From DASQPR01 sp035713725 (lineage in GTDB: Bacteria > Actinomycetota > Actinomycetes > Mycobacteriales > Micromonosporaceae): a stretch of DNA of 31,368 nt. The stretch spans positions 1 through 31,368 of the forward strand of contig DASTMZ010000217.1 of the NCBI GenBank assembly GCA_035713725.1. The letters run 5' to 3'. The position numbers and the translations under genes were made by a program. A model generated the notes under the pieces. The model searched no databases. It was not told where the DNA came from and saw nothing but the letters and a program-made list of their open reading frames with translations. Positions 6,144-14,304 of this stretch are shown one piece after another; position 1 is the stretch's first letter, and each line of letters begins with the position of its first letter.

Positions 6144-6872
6144 ATGACTTGTGAGCTCATAGCGATTTGCGTCGATGCCCACGACCCGCTTCGTCTAGCG
6201 CGCTTCTGGGGCGCCGTGCTGGGCCAGGAGACGGCCGACGAGCCTCACGACGGCGTTACCCTCCTGCCAAGCGATGCCACCGGGTTCCGGCTCCGATTCT
6301 TTCCATCTCAGGAGCAGAGGTTCGGAAAGAGCGACAGACACCTGCATCTGACCAGCACGTCCCTCGACGACCAGCAGCAGACGGTGGCAAGGTCGATCGG
6401 ACTAGGTGCCCAGCACATCGACATCGGCCAGCGCCCGGAGGAGGGTCATGTGGTGCTCGCCGACCCCGAAGGCAACGAGTTCTGCGTCATCGAGCCGGGC
6501 AACAGCTGGCTTGCCGGCTGCGGATTCCTGGCGGAGCTTACGTGCGCCGGTTCGCCTCAGGTCGGGCACTTCTGGAGCGAAGCGCTGGGCTGGCCGCTCG
6601 TCTGGGATCAGGGTCTCCAGACCGCGATCCGCTCGCCGAGGGGCGGCCCGAAAATCTCCTGGGACGAGGAGTGGATGACGCCGCAGACCGGGAAGAGCCG
6701 GATCCGTTTCGACCTCGCTCCACCCGTCCACGGCGATCAGCAAGAGCAGGTCGACCGGCTCGTCTCGCTTGGCGCGACTCGCATCGACATCGGCCATGGC
6801 GAGGTCAGCTCGGTGGTCATGGCGGATCCCGATGGCCGAGAGTTTCGTGTGTTTCCCCCGCGAAAACCCTGA
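6144..6872 (+). CDS. Tandem VOC (glyoxalase/bleomycin resistance-like) protein
   Basis: A 242-residue protein made of two glyoxalase-like modules, about residues 1-115 and 125-242. Each has the same plan: a start with LARFWGAVLG or VGHFWSEALGW, a middle beta segment, a helix ending in GLGAQHIDIG or SLGATRIDIG, and the end motif VVLADPEGNEFCVIEP or VVMADPDGREFRVF. Tandem fusions like this form a complete metal site or binding cleft in one chain. The substrate is unknown. The ATG at 6144 is used; GAAGG at 6128-6132 is 11 bases upstream, and a GTG at 6132 is an alternative start. Confidence 0.85.
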   Translation: MTCELIAICVDAHDPLRLARFWGAVLGQETADEPHDGVTLLPSDATGFRLRFFPSQEQRFGKSDRHLHLTSTSLDDQQQTVARSIGLGAQHIDIGQRPEEGHVVLADPEGNEFCVIEPGNSWLAGCGFLAELTCAGSPQVGHFWSEALGWPLVWDQGLQTAIRSPRGGPKISWDEEWMTPQTGKSRIRFDLAPPVHGDQQEQVDRLVSLGATRIDIGHGEVSSVVMADPDGREFRVFPPRKP

Positions 6873-6917
6873 CCAGAATGCCTCATGCCGGTGCCGGAGT
6901 GTCGATCATCTGGCGGA

Positions 6918-7085
6918 TCAGGTCACCCCGATGTTGAGGTAGAAGTGGCCTAGCTTGATCGTGAGCGCGGCGCCGCCGAGGTGATGTACGAGCAGCGCCA
7001 ACAGGATGATTACCAATATGCAGATGACGACCCAAATCAGGAACCACACGAAACCTGGGATCCCGTAGTGCCCGACGCGAGCCAT
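6918..7085 (-). CDS. Small single-pass membrane protein
   Basis: A 55-residue protein: a short polar start (MARVGHYGIPGF), one long hydrophobic helix (about residues 12-34, WFLIWVVICILVIILLALLV) and a C-terminal tail ending IKLGHFYLNIGVT. The conserved-looking tail and an HH pair beside the membrane suggest a real small membrane protein rather than chance. Function is unknown. Coding starts at the ATG at 7085; the upstream frame is Cys/Arg-rich and unconvincing, and there is only a weak G-rich ribosome site. It is convergent with the VOC gene, 45 bases away. Confidence 0.65.
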   Translation of the reverse strand: MARVGHYGIPGFVWFLIWVVICILVIILLALLVHHLGGAALTIKLGHFYLNIGVT

Positions 7086-7283
7086 TACGCTCGCCCGCCT
7101 GCCGTTAGCGATGCAGCACGAACTGCCACGCACGGGCGTGGCCGGCAATTACGCCCGATGCTTGCGGACGCATTCATACGGCCTCCTTCATCGCACTGGT
7201 CCGGGACTTCCCTTCCGAAGCGCGCGTCAAACACCTGCGGTCGGCGACTCGCAGCGCCATCTCGATCACTACAAGAGCGTCTT

Positions 7284-7502
7284 CATGGTTCAACCCGAGG
7301 TCGACGCGGGACCTATCGACGGATGGTCGCGGACGGCACGCTCGGTCCCGGGTACGCGTCCGAGGATGGCGTCGGGCTGCACTACATCGGCACCGAAATG
7401 GTCGAGGCCACCAGCATCCGCGACGGAAAGAAGGCCTGGTATGTCGCGCCGGACGGGAATGGCGGGTCGACGTCGTCCGTGATCGAACCCCGGCGGATCT
7501 AG
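7284..7502 (+). pseudogene. Decayed peptidase E (S51) C-terminal remnant
   Basis: The frame reads TYRRMVADGTL, GYASEDGVGLHYIGTEMVEA, then AWYVAPDG and a stop at 7502. This matches the C-terminal part of actinobacterial S51 dipeptidase E-like proteins (R..MVADGTL..GYA.EDG..L...GTE). The upstream 120 bases keep no single coherent frame. The catalytic Ser part (GxSAG) and about two thirds of the protein are missing. I interpret it as a deletion remnant. No start codon with a ribosome site precedes it. Confidence 0.5.
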
Positions 7503-7651
7503 CGGTGCCGGTCCTGTCGTACCACGGGCAACTCTGTGCCGTTTGTGTCTCACGCGCAGCACTAATCGTGGCGCGCACCAGATTCGCCTGTGCGCCAGCC
7601 TGGTGCCGTCACAAAGGTTGAACTCCAACGGTTACGCCCGTTCATGGCGGG

Positions 7652-7657
7652 TAGCTT
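7652..7657 (+). promoter_or_regulatory. -10 element for leaderless MFS transcript
   Basis: TAGCTT, then 6 bases, then GTG at 7664. No Shine-Dalgarno precedes the GTG, so the spacing supports a leaderless start there. Confidence 0.5.
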
Positions 7658-7663
7658 CGGGCT

Positions 7664-9241
7664 GTGCGTCACGTGAGAACCGCAGAGACGGGTACGCCGT
7701 CGGAGAGCGCCGAACAACAAACGACACCACCGCCACAGGGGCGGCGATGGTGGACGTTGACCGCGGTGTGCCTGGGTACGTTCATGCTGTTGCTCGACAT
7801 CACGGTGGTCAATGTCGCTCTGCCGAGCATCCAGCGGGACTTGTCCAGTTCGTTCTCCGATCTGCAGTGGGTCGTGGACGCGTACGCGTTGACGCTGGCC
7901 GCCGCGCTACTCACCGCCGGATCGCTCGCCGACCTCTTCGGACGCCGTCTGCTCTACGTCGTCGGGCTGGCATGGTTCACCACCGCGTCGCTGTTGTGCG
8001 GCGTGGCAACGGGTACCCTCTTTCTGATTCTGGCGCGCGGCGCGCAGGGCATCGGCGGGGCGATCATGTTCGCGGTGTCGCTGGCCTTGCTCGCGGATGC
8101 GTTCCGTGGCAAGGAACGTGGCGTCGCGTTCGGAGTGTGGGGTGCGATCACCGGCATCGCGGTCGCGGTCGGCCCGCTCGTCGGCGGCGCCCTGACCTCT
8201 GGCCTGTCGTGGCGATGGATCTTCTTCGTGAACCTGCCGATCGGCGTGATCGCGTTGGTTATCACGGTCATGCAGGTCGGAGAGTCACGCGACCCGCGGC
8301 CTCGCCGTCCAGACTGGATCGGCTTCATCACGTTTACCGCGGCGTTGGCGTTCCTCGTCTTTGCGCTCATCAGGTCCAGCGAATCCGGGTTCACCGCACC
8401 GCTCGTGCTGGGCTGCTTCGCAGCCGCCGCGGTGCTGATGGCGGTGTTCGTCGCGATGGAACTCATCGGCCACCAACCGATGTTCGAACTAGGACTGTTC
8501 CGCAAACCGACGTTCACCGGCGGCGCGATCGCGGCCTTCGGTGTGTCCGCGACGATCTTCTCGATGTTTCTCTATCTCACGCTCTACCTGCAGGACGTGC
8601 TGGGCTATTCGGCTCTACAGACCGGCATCCGGCTACTGACCGCGTCCGCGGGCATCTTCCTGGTCGCGGGCATCGCGGGCCGGCTGTCCTCGGTGATACC
8701 AGTGCGGCTGTTGATCGGCCTGGGCCTGATCGTCGTCGGGATCGGACTGTTCCTGATGCGTGGGCTCAATGCCGGGTCGAGCTGGACCCACCTGGTACCC
8801 GGGCTCATCGTCAGCGGCGTCGGAGTTGGCATGCTGAACCCACCGCTCGCGTCAACCGCGGTGAGCGTCGTGCCCGAGCGACAGGCCGGCATGGCATCCG
8901 GAATCAACTCGACGTTCCGGCAAGTCGGTATTGCAACCGGCATCGCATTGCTCGGGTCGCTGTTCGCGAGCCGCGTGACGTCCGCCGCCACGACGGATTT
9001 GGCCCATGTGCCAGGTATCTCCGGCCAGGCTCAGCAGATCACCACCGCGCTGACGAACGGCCAACTGACCAGCACGGTGTCGACACTGCCACCCGCCGAA
9101 CAGGCTCCGGTGGAGACGGCCGCGAGAGCTGCGTTCACCAGCGGCCTGAACGACATCCTCCTAGTCGCCGCCATCATGGCAATCATCGCCGGCGTCCTGT
9201 CGTTGCTGCTCATTCGCAATCGCGACTTCATCCACGACTGA
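7664..9241 (+). CDS. DHA2-family (14-helix) MFS drug exporter
   Basis: A 525-residue membrane transporter of the EmrB/QacA type (drug:H+ antiporter 2). After a polar start (residues 1-27) it has the first helix with LLDITVVNVALPSI (motif D1), then WVVDAYALTLAAALLTAGSLADLFGRR (motif A region), ARGAQGIGGAIMF (motif B) and GPLVGGALTSGLSWRWIFFVNLPIG (motif C). About 14 hydrophobic segments follow, with a large polar extracytoplasmic loop before the last helix (residues about 435-495), as is usual here. It exports small lipophilic compounds using the proton gradient. No TetR or MarR regulator is adjacent. The GTG at 7664 is supported by the TAGCTT -10. Confidence 0.92.
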   Translation: MRHVRTAETGTPSESAEQQTTPPPQGRRWWTLTAVCLGTFMLLLDITVVNVALPSIQRDLSSSFSDLQWVVDAYALTLAAALLTAGSLADLFGRRLLYVVGLAWFTTASLLCGVATGTLFLILARGAQGIGGAIMFAVSLALLADAFRGKERGVAFGVWGAITGIAVAVGPLVGGALTSGLSWRWIFFVNLPIGVIALVITVMQVGESRDPRPRRPDWIGFITFTAALAFLVFALIRSSESGFTAPLVLGCFAAAAVLMAVFVAMELIGHQPMFELGLFRKPTFTGGAIAAFGVSATIFSMFLYLTLYLQDVLGYSALQTGIRLLTASAGIFLVAGIAGRLSSVIPVRLLIGLGLIVVGIGLFLMRGLNAGSSWTHLVPGLIVSGVGVGMLNPPLASTAVSVVPERQAGMASGINSTFRQVGIATGIALLGSLFASRVTSAATTDLAHVPGISGQAQQITTALTNGQLTSTVSTLPPAEQAPVETAARAAFTSGLNDILLVAAIMAIIAGVLSLLLIRNRDFIHD

Positions 9242-9256
9242 GTGGTATACCGTGGC

Positions 9257-9278
9257 CCCGGCCGCCGACGCGGCTGGG
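9257..9278. terminator. Bidirectional terminator hairpin
   Basis: CCCGGCCGC (9257-9265) pairs with GCGGCTGGG (9270-9278) through 9 base pairs, one of them G:T, closing a CGAC tetraloop. It sits between the convergent MFS gene (ends 9241) and membrane-protein gene (ends 9282). There is no T-run, as is common in actinobacteria. Confidence 0.6.
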
Positions 9279-9281
9279 CGC

Positions 9282-9830
9282 TCAGTCGAGACCGAGCTGT
9301 GCTGGCTCTGTTGAAGGATTGGTCAGCGCGAGGATGTCCACGAGCAACAGAACGAGCGCACCGTTCGCGCCGGCATAGCTAAGCCCGGTCGCCAACCCGG
9401 ACGAGCCGACCATGCCGTACACGTCGTCGGGCTCGTCGAGGCGACCCACTGACAGCCATACCGTGACGCCCCAGGCCGCGATCAGCAGCGCGTTCAGACC
9501 AAACAGGGCGTACCGAGCGGTGACGTGGGCCCGCCGGAGCAGCGTGCAACCGACCACAACAAACCCGCTCGCCAGCAGGATGAACAGAACTATGCGATCG
9601 CGTTCGACTGATGTCATGAGCGTGCGGAAACGATCAATATCGGCCGAAGATGCCGAACGGTCGATTCGCGTCGTGGGGATACCTGTTAGTTCCCCGATCG
9701 CGACGATCGTGGCAACAACGAACACCACGCCTTGTCCGATCAGCAGCCAGCCCGCGAACCGAATCACCGTAGGGACCTGCGCTGCGTCGCCTGAATCACC
9801 AGGGTCATGATGTGCGTCGCGCGATCGCAT
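9282..9830 (-). CDS. Four-helix integral membrane protein, unknown function
   Basis: A 182-residue protein. Hydrophobic segments lie at about 22-45, 76-94, 102-125 and 140-170. Helices 1 and 2 are separated by a polar loop of about 30 residues (TTRIDRSASSADIDRFRTLM). I do not recognise the family. The ATG at 9830 is chosen because on the minus strand TAGATT lies exactly 7 bases upstream, the leaderless arrangement; an extended upstream frame is Arg/Pro-rich and unlikely. Its promoter faces that of the divergent hydrolase at 9940. Confidence 0.7.
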   Translation of the reverse strand: MRSRDAHHDPGDSGDAAQVPTVIRFAGWLLIGQGVVFVVATIVAIGELTGIPTTRIDRSASSADIDRFRTLMTSVERDRIVLFILLASGFVVVGCTLLRRAHVTARYALFGLNALLIAAWGVTVWLSVGRLDEPDDVYGMVGSSGLATGLSYAGANGALVLLLVDILALTNPSTEPAQLGLD

Positions 9831-9837
9831 GGCCGAG

Positions 9838-9843
9838 AATCTA
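9838..9843 (-). promoter_or_regulatory. -10 element for leaderless membrane-protein transcript
   Basis: On the minus strand TAGATT is followed by 7 bases and the ATG at 9830. Confidence 0.5.
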
Positions 9844-9926
9844 CTGCGGACTCGCCAGCCACGGCGTGCAACCGGCGCCGTGGGCCGTCGCCTCTGACAT
9901 GCCGTGGGGCCGCACTGAAGGCCGGA

Positions 9927-9932
9927 TAGGCT
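9927..9932 (+). promoter_or_regulatory. -10 element for leaderless hydrolase transcript
   Basis: TAGGCT is followed by 7 bases and the GTG at 9940. There is no Shine-Dalgarno. Confidence 0.5.
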
Positions 9933-9939
9933 GCGGTCC

Positions 9940-10818
9940 GTGGTCGCGGAGTCGGGCGAGATCATTCAGATCAACGGCATCGATCTGTTCGTACGGGGAT
10001 TCGGCGATCCCGATCTCCCCGTCCTGATCATGGCTCACGGCGGCCCGACGTGGGACCACTCTTACTTGTTGCCGTCAGCGGCGCAGTTGGCCGACGTACG
10101 TCACGTCGTGCTGCTCGACCTCCGTGGCAACGGTCGCAGCGGACGGCACCTTCCGCTCGACCAACTGCAGCCCGAGTTCGTGGTCGACGACATCCACGCG
10201 CTCGTGCACCACATGGGCGTGGAACGCGTTGACCTACTGGGATTCTCGTTCGGTGGATCGATTGCAATGCAGTACGCCGCACGGTTCCCCGAGACACTAC
10301 GGACGCTGGTCCTGGCGTCGGCGTGTGCGTACGACGACGACCTGGCCGCGCTGTTGGCGGGGGTGCCCGAATACCAGGAACGTGTGCACCTTGCCAGGCA
10401 GACGGATCCGGCGGAGTTCGTCGATGCACCGGATGGTGCGCTGTCCTACGCGATGGCGCTGGACAGTCTTCCGCTGAACGTCTGGCGCGAGGACCGATGG
10501 CCGGAGTGGCGCACGATACTCGACCGGATTGTCTTCTCCGACGATTGGGGCGACGCGTTCAACGCGGGCGGTGTCCGCCGTGCACGGCCGGCCGATCCGC
10601 CGGCTGCGTTGCGGGCGGCCGGCGTTCCGGTCCTCATCGTGCAGGGCGAGCACGAAATGAGCTTTCCGCTGGCCCTGGCACGCCGGCTGCACGACGACGT
10701 ACCGGGAAGCCAGCTCGCGGTCATCCCGGACGCCGCCCACATGGCGCATTTCGACAACCCCGACGCATGGACTCGCGCCATTCGCGACTTCTTAACGGCG
10801 CCAAGCCGGAAACAGTAG
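9940..10818 (+). CDS. Alpha/beta hydrolase, proline iminopeptidase-like
   Basis: A 292-residue alpha/beta hydrolase. The oxyanion motif HGGPTWDHSYLLP is at 33-45, the strand LLDLRGNGRSG at 58-68, the nucleophile elbow GFSFGGS at 101-107 (Ser103) and the His in IPDAAHMAHFDNP (His267). These resemble S33 proline iminopeptidases and related hydrolases, but the substrate cannot be read from sequence. The acid position after the sixth strand, normally Asp (GxxD), reads GEHEM, so Glu239 would have to serve. The start GTG at 9940 fits the TAGGCT -10 at leaderless spacing. Confidence 0.85.
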   Translation: MVAESGEIIQINGIDLFVRGFGDPDLPVLIMAHGGPTWDHSYLLPSAAQLADVRHVVLLDLRGNGRSGRHLPLDQLQPEFVVDDIHALVHHMGVERVDLLGFSFGGSIAMQYAARFPETLRTLVLASACAYDDDLAALLAGVPEYQERVHLARQTDPAEFVDAPDGALSYAMALDSLPLNVWREDRWPEWRTILDRIVFSDDWGDAFNAGGVRRARPADPPAALRAAGVPVLIVQGEHEMSFPLALARRLHDDVPGSQLAVIPDAAHMAHFDNPDAWTRAIRDFLTAPSRKQ

Positions 10819-10844
10819 CTGCGAAGCGATCCGAGGCGACCCAA

Positions 10845-11435
10845 TCAGGACGCTCCAGCCTTCGCGGTCTTTCGGTCCCAGCCGTGGAAGTGCGACAGAT
10901 CGCCCGCGTCCCACGCCTCGCGCAATCCCGGCTTGCTCAGATCCCAGTCCGGGCGGATCTCGCTCGACGCCGCGCGCAGGTCGCGCCAGAGGTCGTCGAG
11001 CGATGGTCGACCCCAGAACCAATAGCCGTTGTACGCGCTGTGGATGACCAGTCCCGGCTTGAGCACGAGCGTGTACGGGATCATCGGGTCGTGCTCCGGA
11101 TCGGTGTACTCCTGGATGTCGAGATCCTTCTGGACGATCCGGCCAGGGTCCGAGAGGAAGGTCCATTGGGCGCCCACCGATGCCCGGAACTCCTGCAGCG
11201 TGTGGTGGTCGTCGGTCGAGATCGTGACGATCTGCGTGTACGCCACGGCGATCTTCGACTGGAAAGCGGCCAGATCGAGGTGCTGCTGGTGCTCCTTCGG
11301 GCAGTAGTGGCCGCGTGCGAGCGTCAGGATCATCGGATCGTCGCCCTGCAACTCGCTCAGTATTCGTACGGTGCTGGTGTGATCGGGCAGCGCATAGTCG
11401 GGAAACACGCCGCCGGGGGTGATGTCGGAACGCAT
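10845..11435 (-). CDS. Peroxiredoxin-like redoxin-domain protein
   Basis: A 196-residue thioredoxin-fold protein of the AhpC/TSA-like type. The start GGVFPDYALPDHT is the usual peroxiredoxin opening, followed by MILTLARGHYCPKEHQQHL with Cys45, which is the only cysteine. Later segments AYTQIVTISTDDHHTLQEF and WTFLSDPGR match the redoxin core. With one Cys it would act as a 1-Cys peroxide reductase or need an outside thiol such as mycothiol. The C-terminal YWFWGRPSLDDLWRDLR part is typical of this subgroup. A candidate -10 (TATATT on the minus strand, 11498-11493) lies 58 bases upstream of the ATG. The gene stands alone, convergent with the hydrolase. Confidence 0.8.
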   Translation of the reverse strand: MRSDITPGGVFPDYALPDHTSTVRILSELQGDDPMILTLARGHYCPKEHQQHLDLAAFQSKIAVAYTQIVTISTDDHHTLQEFRASVGAQWTFLSDPGRIVQKDLDIQEYTDPEHDPMIPYTLVLKPGLVIHSAYNGYWFWGRPSLDDLWRDLRAASSEIRPDWDLSKPGLREAWDAGDLSHFHGWDRKTAKAGAS

Positions 11436-11591
11436 GAGATGACCCGCCTCTCGCGTGGTGTAGGAAACGCGAACTCCGCGGTGCTCAGCTCGAATATATG
11501 CAGCTAAACCGGCCTGGCCAGGGGCAACGGAGGATCACGCCATTGCCGAGCCCGCCGACACGCGAGGCACCAGGACGCTTGCCACCGCTGG

Positions 11592-11597
11592 TACCTT
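11592..11597 (+). promoter_or_regulatory. -10 element for leaderless M50 protease transcript
   Basis: TACCTT is followed by 7 bases and the ATG at 11605. Confidence 0.5.
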
Positions 11598-11604
11598 TCG
11601 GTTC

Positions 11605-12612
11605 ATGCAGGAGGTGCCACCGGCCGGTCCGGACGAGCCGACATTCCCGGACGCGACGCTGGTGTCCCCCGAGACTTCGACCCAGCCACGGTACGAAAAC
11701 GCGCCCGCTCAAGACACTCACGCAACAACGCCAGAAGTCGCCACGGCCACGCCGCCGGCGCCGGTCGGGTGGCCCGGGCAGCCGCAGACGTGGTCTGGAC
11801 TGCCAGCCCCGTTCCCCTCGACTCCCCAGGGCCAACCGGTCGGCCGTCAGCAGCGCGGCAAGCGGGGCGGCATCGCGACCGGTGCGGCCGGTGGCGCGGG
11901 TCTGCTGGTCAAGATCCTCGCCGGTGCCAAGGCATTCGGCTTACTCGCATTGAAGTTCAAGGTCCTGCTCAGCATGGTCGTGTCGGTCGCGGCGTATTCG
12001 CTGTTCTGGGGATGGAAGTTCGCGGTCGGGCTCGTCTTGCTACTGCTCGTTCACGAGTGCGGCCACGTCGTCGTGCTCCGTGCGCAGGGCATCAAGGCGT
12101 CGGCGCCGATGTTCATCCCCTTCCTCGGTGCATTCGTGAAGATGAAGTCGCAGCCGCGTTCCGTTGTGCAGGAGGCGGTCAGCGCGTTGGCCGGGCCGGT
12201 CGTGGGACTGACCGCGTCCGGAGGGGTGTTCCTCGTCGCTGAGTCGACCGGCTCGGCATTCCTGCGAGCGCTCGCCTACACGGGTTTCTTCCTCAACCTG
12301 TTCAACCTGCTTCCCACGTTGCCGCTGGACGGCGGACGGGTGGCCGGCGCATTGCACCCGGCGTTCTGGTTCGCCGGGTTGGCCGGTGCCGTGATCGTGC
12401 TGATCTACATCCCGTCGCCGATCATCTTCTTCGTGTTGCTCATCGGCGCGGGCGAGGCGTGGCGGCGCTGGCGCGCGTACCGCGCCGGTCGCGACGGCGG
12501 CTACCACTCGGTCGCGACAAGCACGCGGTGGGCAATCGCTAGCGGGTACGTGGCGTGCGCAGCCCTGTGTCTGCTTGGCATGGCCACGACGTTCACGTCG
12601 ATGACGCTGTAG
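11605..12612 (+). CDS. Site-2 protease-like M50 family zinc metallopeptidase
   Basis: A 335-residue protein. Residues 1-85 are Pro/Thr-rich and probably disordered in the cytoplasm. A membrane domain with about six hydrophobic segments follows. The zinc motif HExxH reads HECGH at 150-154 inside a helix. The second motif NLFNLLPTLPLDGGR (231-245) supplies Asp242, the third metal ligand. The M50 family cuts proteins within the membrane, often anti-sigma factors or other regulators. No PDZ domain is visible, which places it with the short, RIP-like forms. No substrate gene is nearby. The ATG fits a leaderless start. Confidence 0.9.
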   Translation: MQEVPPAGPDEPTFPDATLVSPETSTQPRYENAPAQDTHATTPEVATATPPAPVGWPGQPQTWSGLPAPFPSTPQGQPVGRQQRGKRGGIATGAAGGAGLLVKILAGAKAFGLLALKFKVLLSMVVSVAAYSLFWGWKFAVGLVLLLLVHECGHVVVLRAQGIKASAPMFIPFLGAFVKMKSQPRSVVQEAVSALAGPVVGLTASGGVFLVAESTGSAFLRALAYTGFFLNLFNLLPTLPLDGGRVAGALHPAFWFAGLAGAVIVLIYIPSPIIFFVLLIGAGEAWRRWRAYRAGRDGGYHSVATSTRWAIASGYVACAALCLLGMATTFTSMTL

Positions 12613-12624
12613 CCTCGGCGTCCG

Positions 12625-12987
12625 TTACTGAAGTCGCTCGGGCGGGACATCGGCGTCGACGTGTTCGGCGCCGTCAACTCGATGCACGCCGACGACAGCG
12701 TCGATGGGCAACGACGCGTAGATGTGTGGGAACAGATCGCCGTCGGAGGCTGCCTCCCACCGTACGGAGTCAGCGATCGCGTTGGCGTCCACGGCCACGA
12801 CCATCAACGACGGCTCCTGCCCGAACACGCGCATCGCCGTAGCACCCACCTGGGTACGGGACGAGCAATGGATGTACCCGGACTCGTGGTCGAACTCGGA
12901 CCCGTCGAATCGACCAGTTGCCTGGAATTGGTCCCACTCCGACGGCAGCAGGATCTTGTAGATCAGCACCGCACCACGTTCCCACAT
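12625..12987 (-). CDS. DUF952 family protein
   Basis: A 120-residue protein with the DUF952 pattern: IYKILLPSEWDQFQATGRFDGS near the start, SGYIHCSSRTQV in the middle, then LMVVAVDANAI, SVRWEAASDGDLFPHIYASLP. DUF952 proteins have a fold related to ADP-ribosyl-interacting domains, but function is unproven. The ATG at 12987 is given; a GTG at 12969, directly before LIYKI, agrees better with the usual family start and has GAACGT 6 bases before it. The gene is convergent with the protease (12 bases apart) and divergent from the methyltransferase. Confidence 0.8.
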   Translation of the reverse strand: MWERGAVLIYKILLPSEWDQFQATGRFDGSEFDHESGYIHCSSRTQVGATAMRVFGQEPSLMVVAVDANAIADSVRWEAASDGDLFPHIYASLPIDAVVGVHRVDGAEHVDADVPPERLQ

Positions 12988-13029
12988 ATCCGGTACCGCG
13001 CGCCGGCACCCGACTGCGACACTGTCGCG

Positions 13030-13779
13030 GTGCTAGCGCCCGAATACAGCGACGACTACACGGATCCGCGGCTCGCGATCTTCTACGACCAGCTCAACGA
13101 CTGGGGACCGAGCGACGAGTTCTACCTCGGCCGCATGATGTCGGCGTCCGCGGTGCTCGATGTCGGTTGCGGTACGGGCCGGCTGCTCCACCACGCCCGC
13201 GAGGCCGGCCACACCGGTCGGCTCGTCGGCCTCGACCCGGCGTCGGCCATGCTGGACCAAGCGAAGGTACGCACCGACGTCGACTGGATCCTCGGCGACC
13301 TTGGCACCGTGGCGCTTGACCACGAATTCGATTTGGTCATCATGACCGGTCACGTGTTCCAGGTGTTTCTCTCGGACGAGGACATCGCGACCGCACTAAC
13401 GGCGGTACGGTCCGCGCTGGCCACTGGCGGCACATTTGCGTTCGAAACGCTCAACCCGCTGCGGCGTCCATGGGAGCGCTGGACCGGCGGCGCCGACGTG
13501 ATCGCGGCGGACGGTGCGATTGTCACCGCGGAGAACACCAACCCACACCTTGTCGAGCCTCAGATCGTCGAGGTCACCGGGCGGTTCTCCAGCCCGTCGT
13601 GGGAACGCGATGTGTTGTGCCCCAGCAAGTTCCGGTTCATCGACGTCGAGACGCTCGATGCGCATCTCCGCGATGCGGGCTTTGTCGTCGTCGAGCGTTT
13701 CGGGGACTGGGACGGTCAGCCGTACGCTTCGGACTCGTTGGAAATCATCACGGTCGTGGAGCGAGCGCCGGCGCAGTAA
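13030..13779 (+). CDS. Class I SAM-dependent methyltransferase
   Basis: A 249-residue protein with the Rossmann-type SAM site: motif I VLDVGCGTGRL (42-52), acidic motif II at LVGLDPAS, motif III near WILGDLGTV, and the post-strand motif FDLVIMTGHVFQVF. The substrate is unknown. The start GTG at 13030 (codons GTG CTA GCG CCC GAA TAC) lies just before the typical YSDDYTDPRLAIFYDQL opening and 6 bases after GACACT. An open upstream extension runs opposite the DUF952 gene and is not coding. The VOC gene follows 50 bases later on the same strand. Confidence 0.85.
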   Translation: MLAPEYSDDYTDPRLAIFYDQLNDWGPSDEFYLGRMMSASAVLDVGCGTGRLLHHAREAGHTGRLVGLDPASAMLDQAKVRTDVDWILGDLGTVALDHEFDLVIMTGHVFQVFLSDEDIATALTAVRSALATGGTFAFETLNPLRRPWERWTGGADVIAADGAIVTAENTNPHLVEPQIVEVTGRFSSPSWERDVLCPSKFRFIDVETLDAHLRDAGFVVVERFGDWDGQPYASDSLEIITVVERAPAQ

Positions 13780-13829
13780 CACGCGCACAGGGGCATGCGG
13801 GCATCGGCGACCTCTGCGAGACTCGCCGG

Positions 13830-14213
13830 ATGGCTGTCACGGCAAAGAATCTGTGGTGGGGCACAGCCCTCGAGGCGCCGGATCCGAGTGCTCTCGCGAC
13901 GTTCTATACGCGCCTGCTCGACTGGCCGATCGTGCACGCGGAGCCGGGTACGGCCATCCTCAAGCCACCGCAGGACAACGTATACGTGGTGATCCAGCAG
14001 GCCGACGGTTACGTACCCCCGGTGTGGCCGCCCACGCCCGGCGCGCAGCGCGCCATGATGCACCTCGACATCCAGGTCGAGGACCTCGACGTGGCGGTCG
14101 CGGACGCGGTGGCCATCGGCGCGCGACTGGCTGACTTCCAGCCGCAGGACAACGTACGAGTCATGTTCGACCTGGCCGGCCATCCGTTCTGCCTCTGCCG
14201 GGACGACGGCTGA
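13830..14213 (+). CDS. Single-domain VOC family protein
   Basis: A 127-residue glyoxalase-like protein: WWGTALEAPDPSALATFYTRLLDWPI at the start, YVVIQQADGYVPPVWP, then MMHLDIQVEDLDVAVADAVAIGARL and FDLAGHPFCLCRDDG at the end. This is the usual length for VOC proteins that dimerise to make the active cleft. The substrate is unknown. It may share a transcript with the methyltransferase. The strong hairpin at 14215 directly follows the stop. Confidence 0.85.
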   Translation: MAVTAKNLWWGTALEAPDPSALATFYTRLLDWPIVHAEPGTAILKPPQDNVYVVIQQADGYVPPVWPPTPGAQRAMMHLDIQVEDLDVAVADAVAIGARLADFQPQDNVRVMFDLAGHPFCLCRDDG

Positions 14214-14214
14214 C

Positions 14215-14280
14215 GAAGAGCACGCTCCCGGACCGCCCGCTGTCATATCGGCGGAATGCTAAGGCAGGGAGGTGCTCTTC
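14215..14280. terminator. Long bidirectional terminator stem-loop
   Basis: GAAGAGCAC (14215-14223) pairs with GTGCTCTTC (14272-14280), and CTCCC (14225-14229) with GGGAG (14267-14271), leaving one bulged G: a 14-bp stem. Inside it CCGCC (14233-14237) pairs with GGCGG (14250-14254). It starts two bases after the VOC stop and lies before the convergent lipoprotein stop. Confidence 0.7.
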
Positions 14281-14304
14281 ATCACGCGCTGATGGGCCCG
14301 AACG

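Noticed and set aside
7543..9378. Long 611-codon plus-strand frame overlapping the MFS gene
   Set aside because: It is extremely Arg-rich and has no family motif. The MFS frame holds all conserved transporter motifs, so this is a shadow frame of GC-rich DNA.
11513..11522. CCTGGCCAGG, a perfect 10-bp palindrome between redoxin and protease genes, as an operator
   Set aside because: Such short GC palindromes are expected by chance at this composition, and the position gives no clear relation to a promoter.
12661..13029. A 123-residue N-terminal extension of the methyltransferase at 13030
   Set aside because: This stretch is antisense to the DUF952 gene, which has a clear family pattern. The methyltransferase opening motif starts right at 13030.
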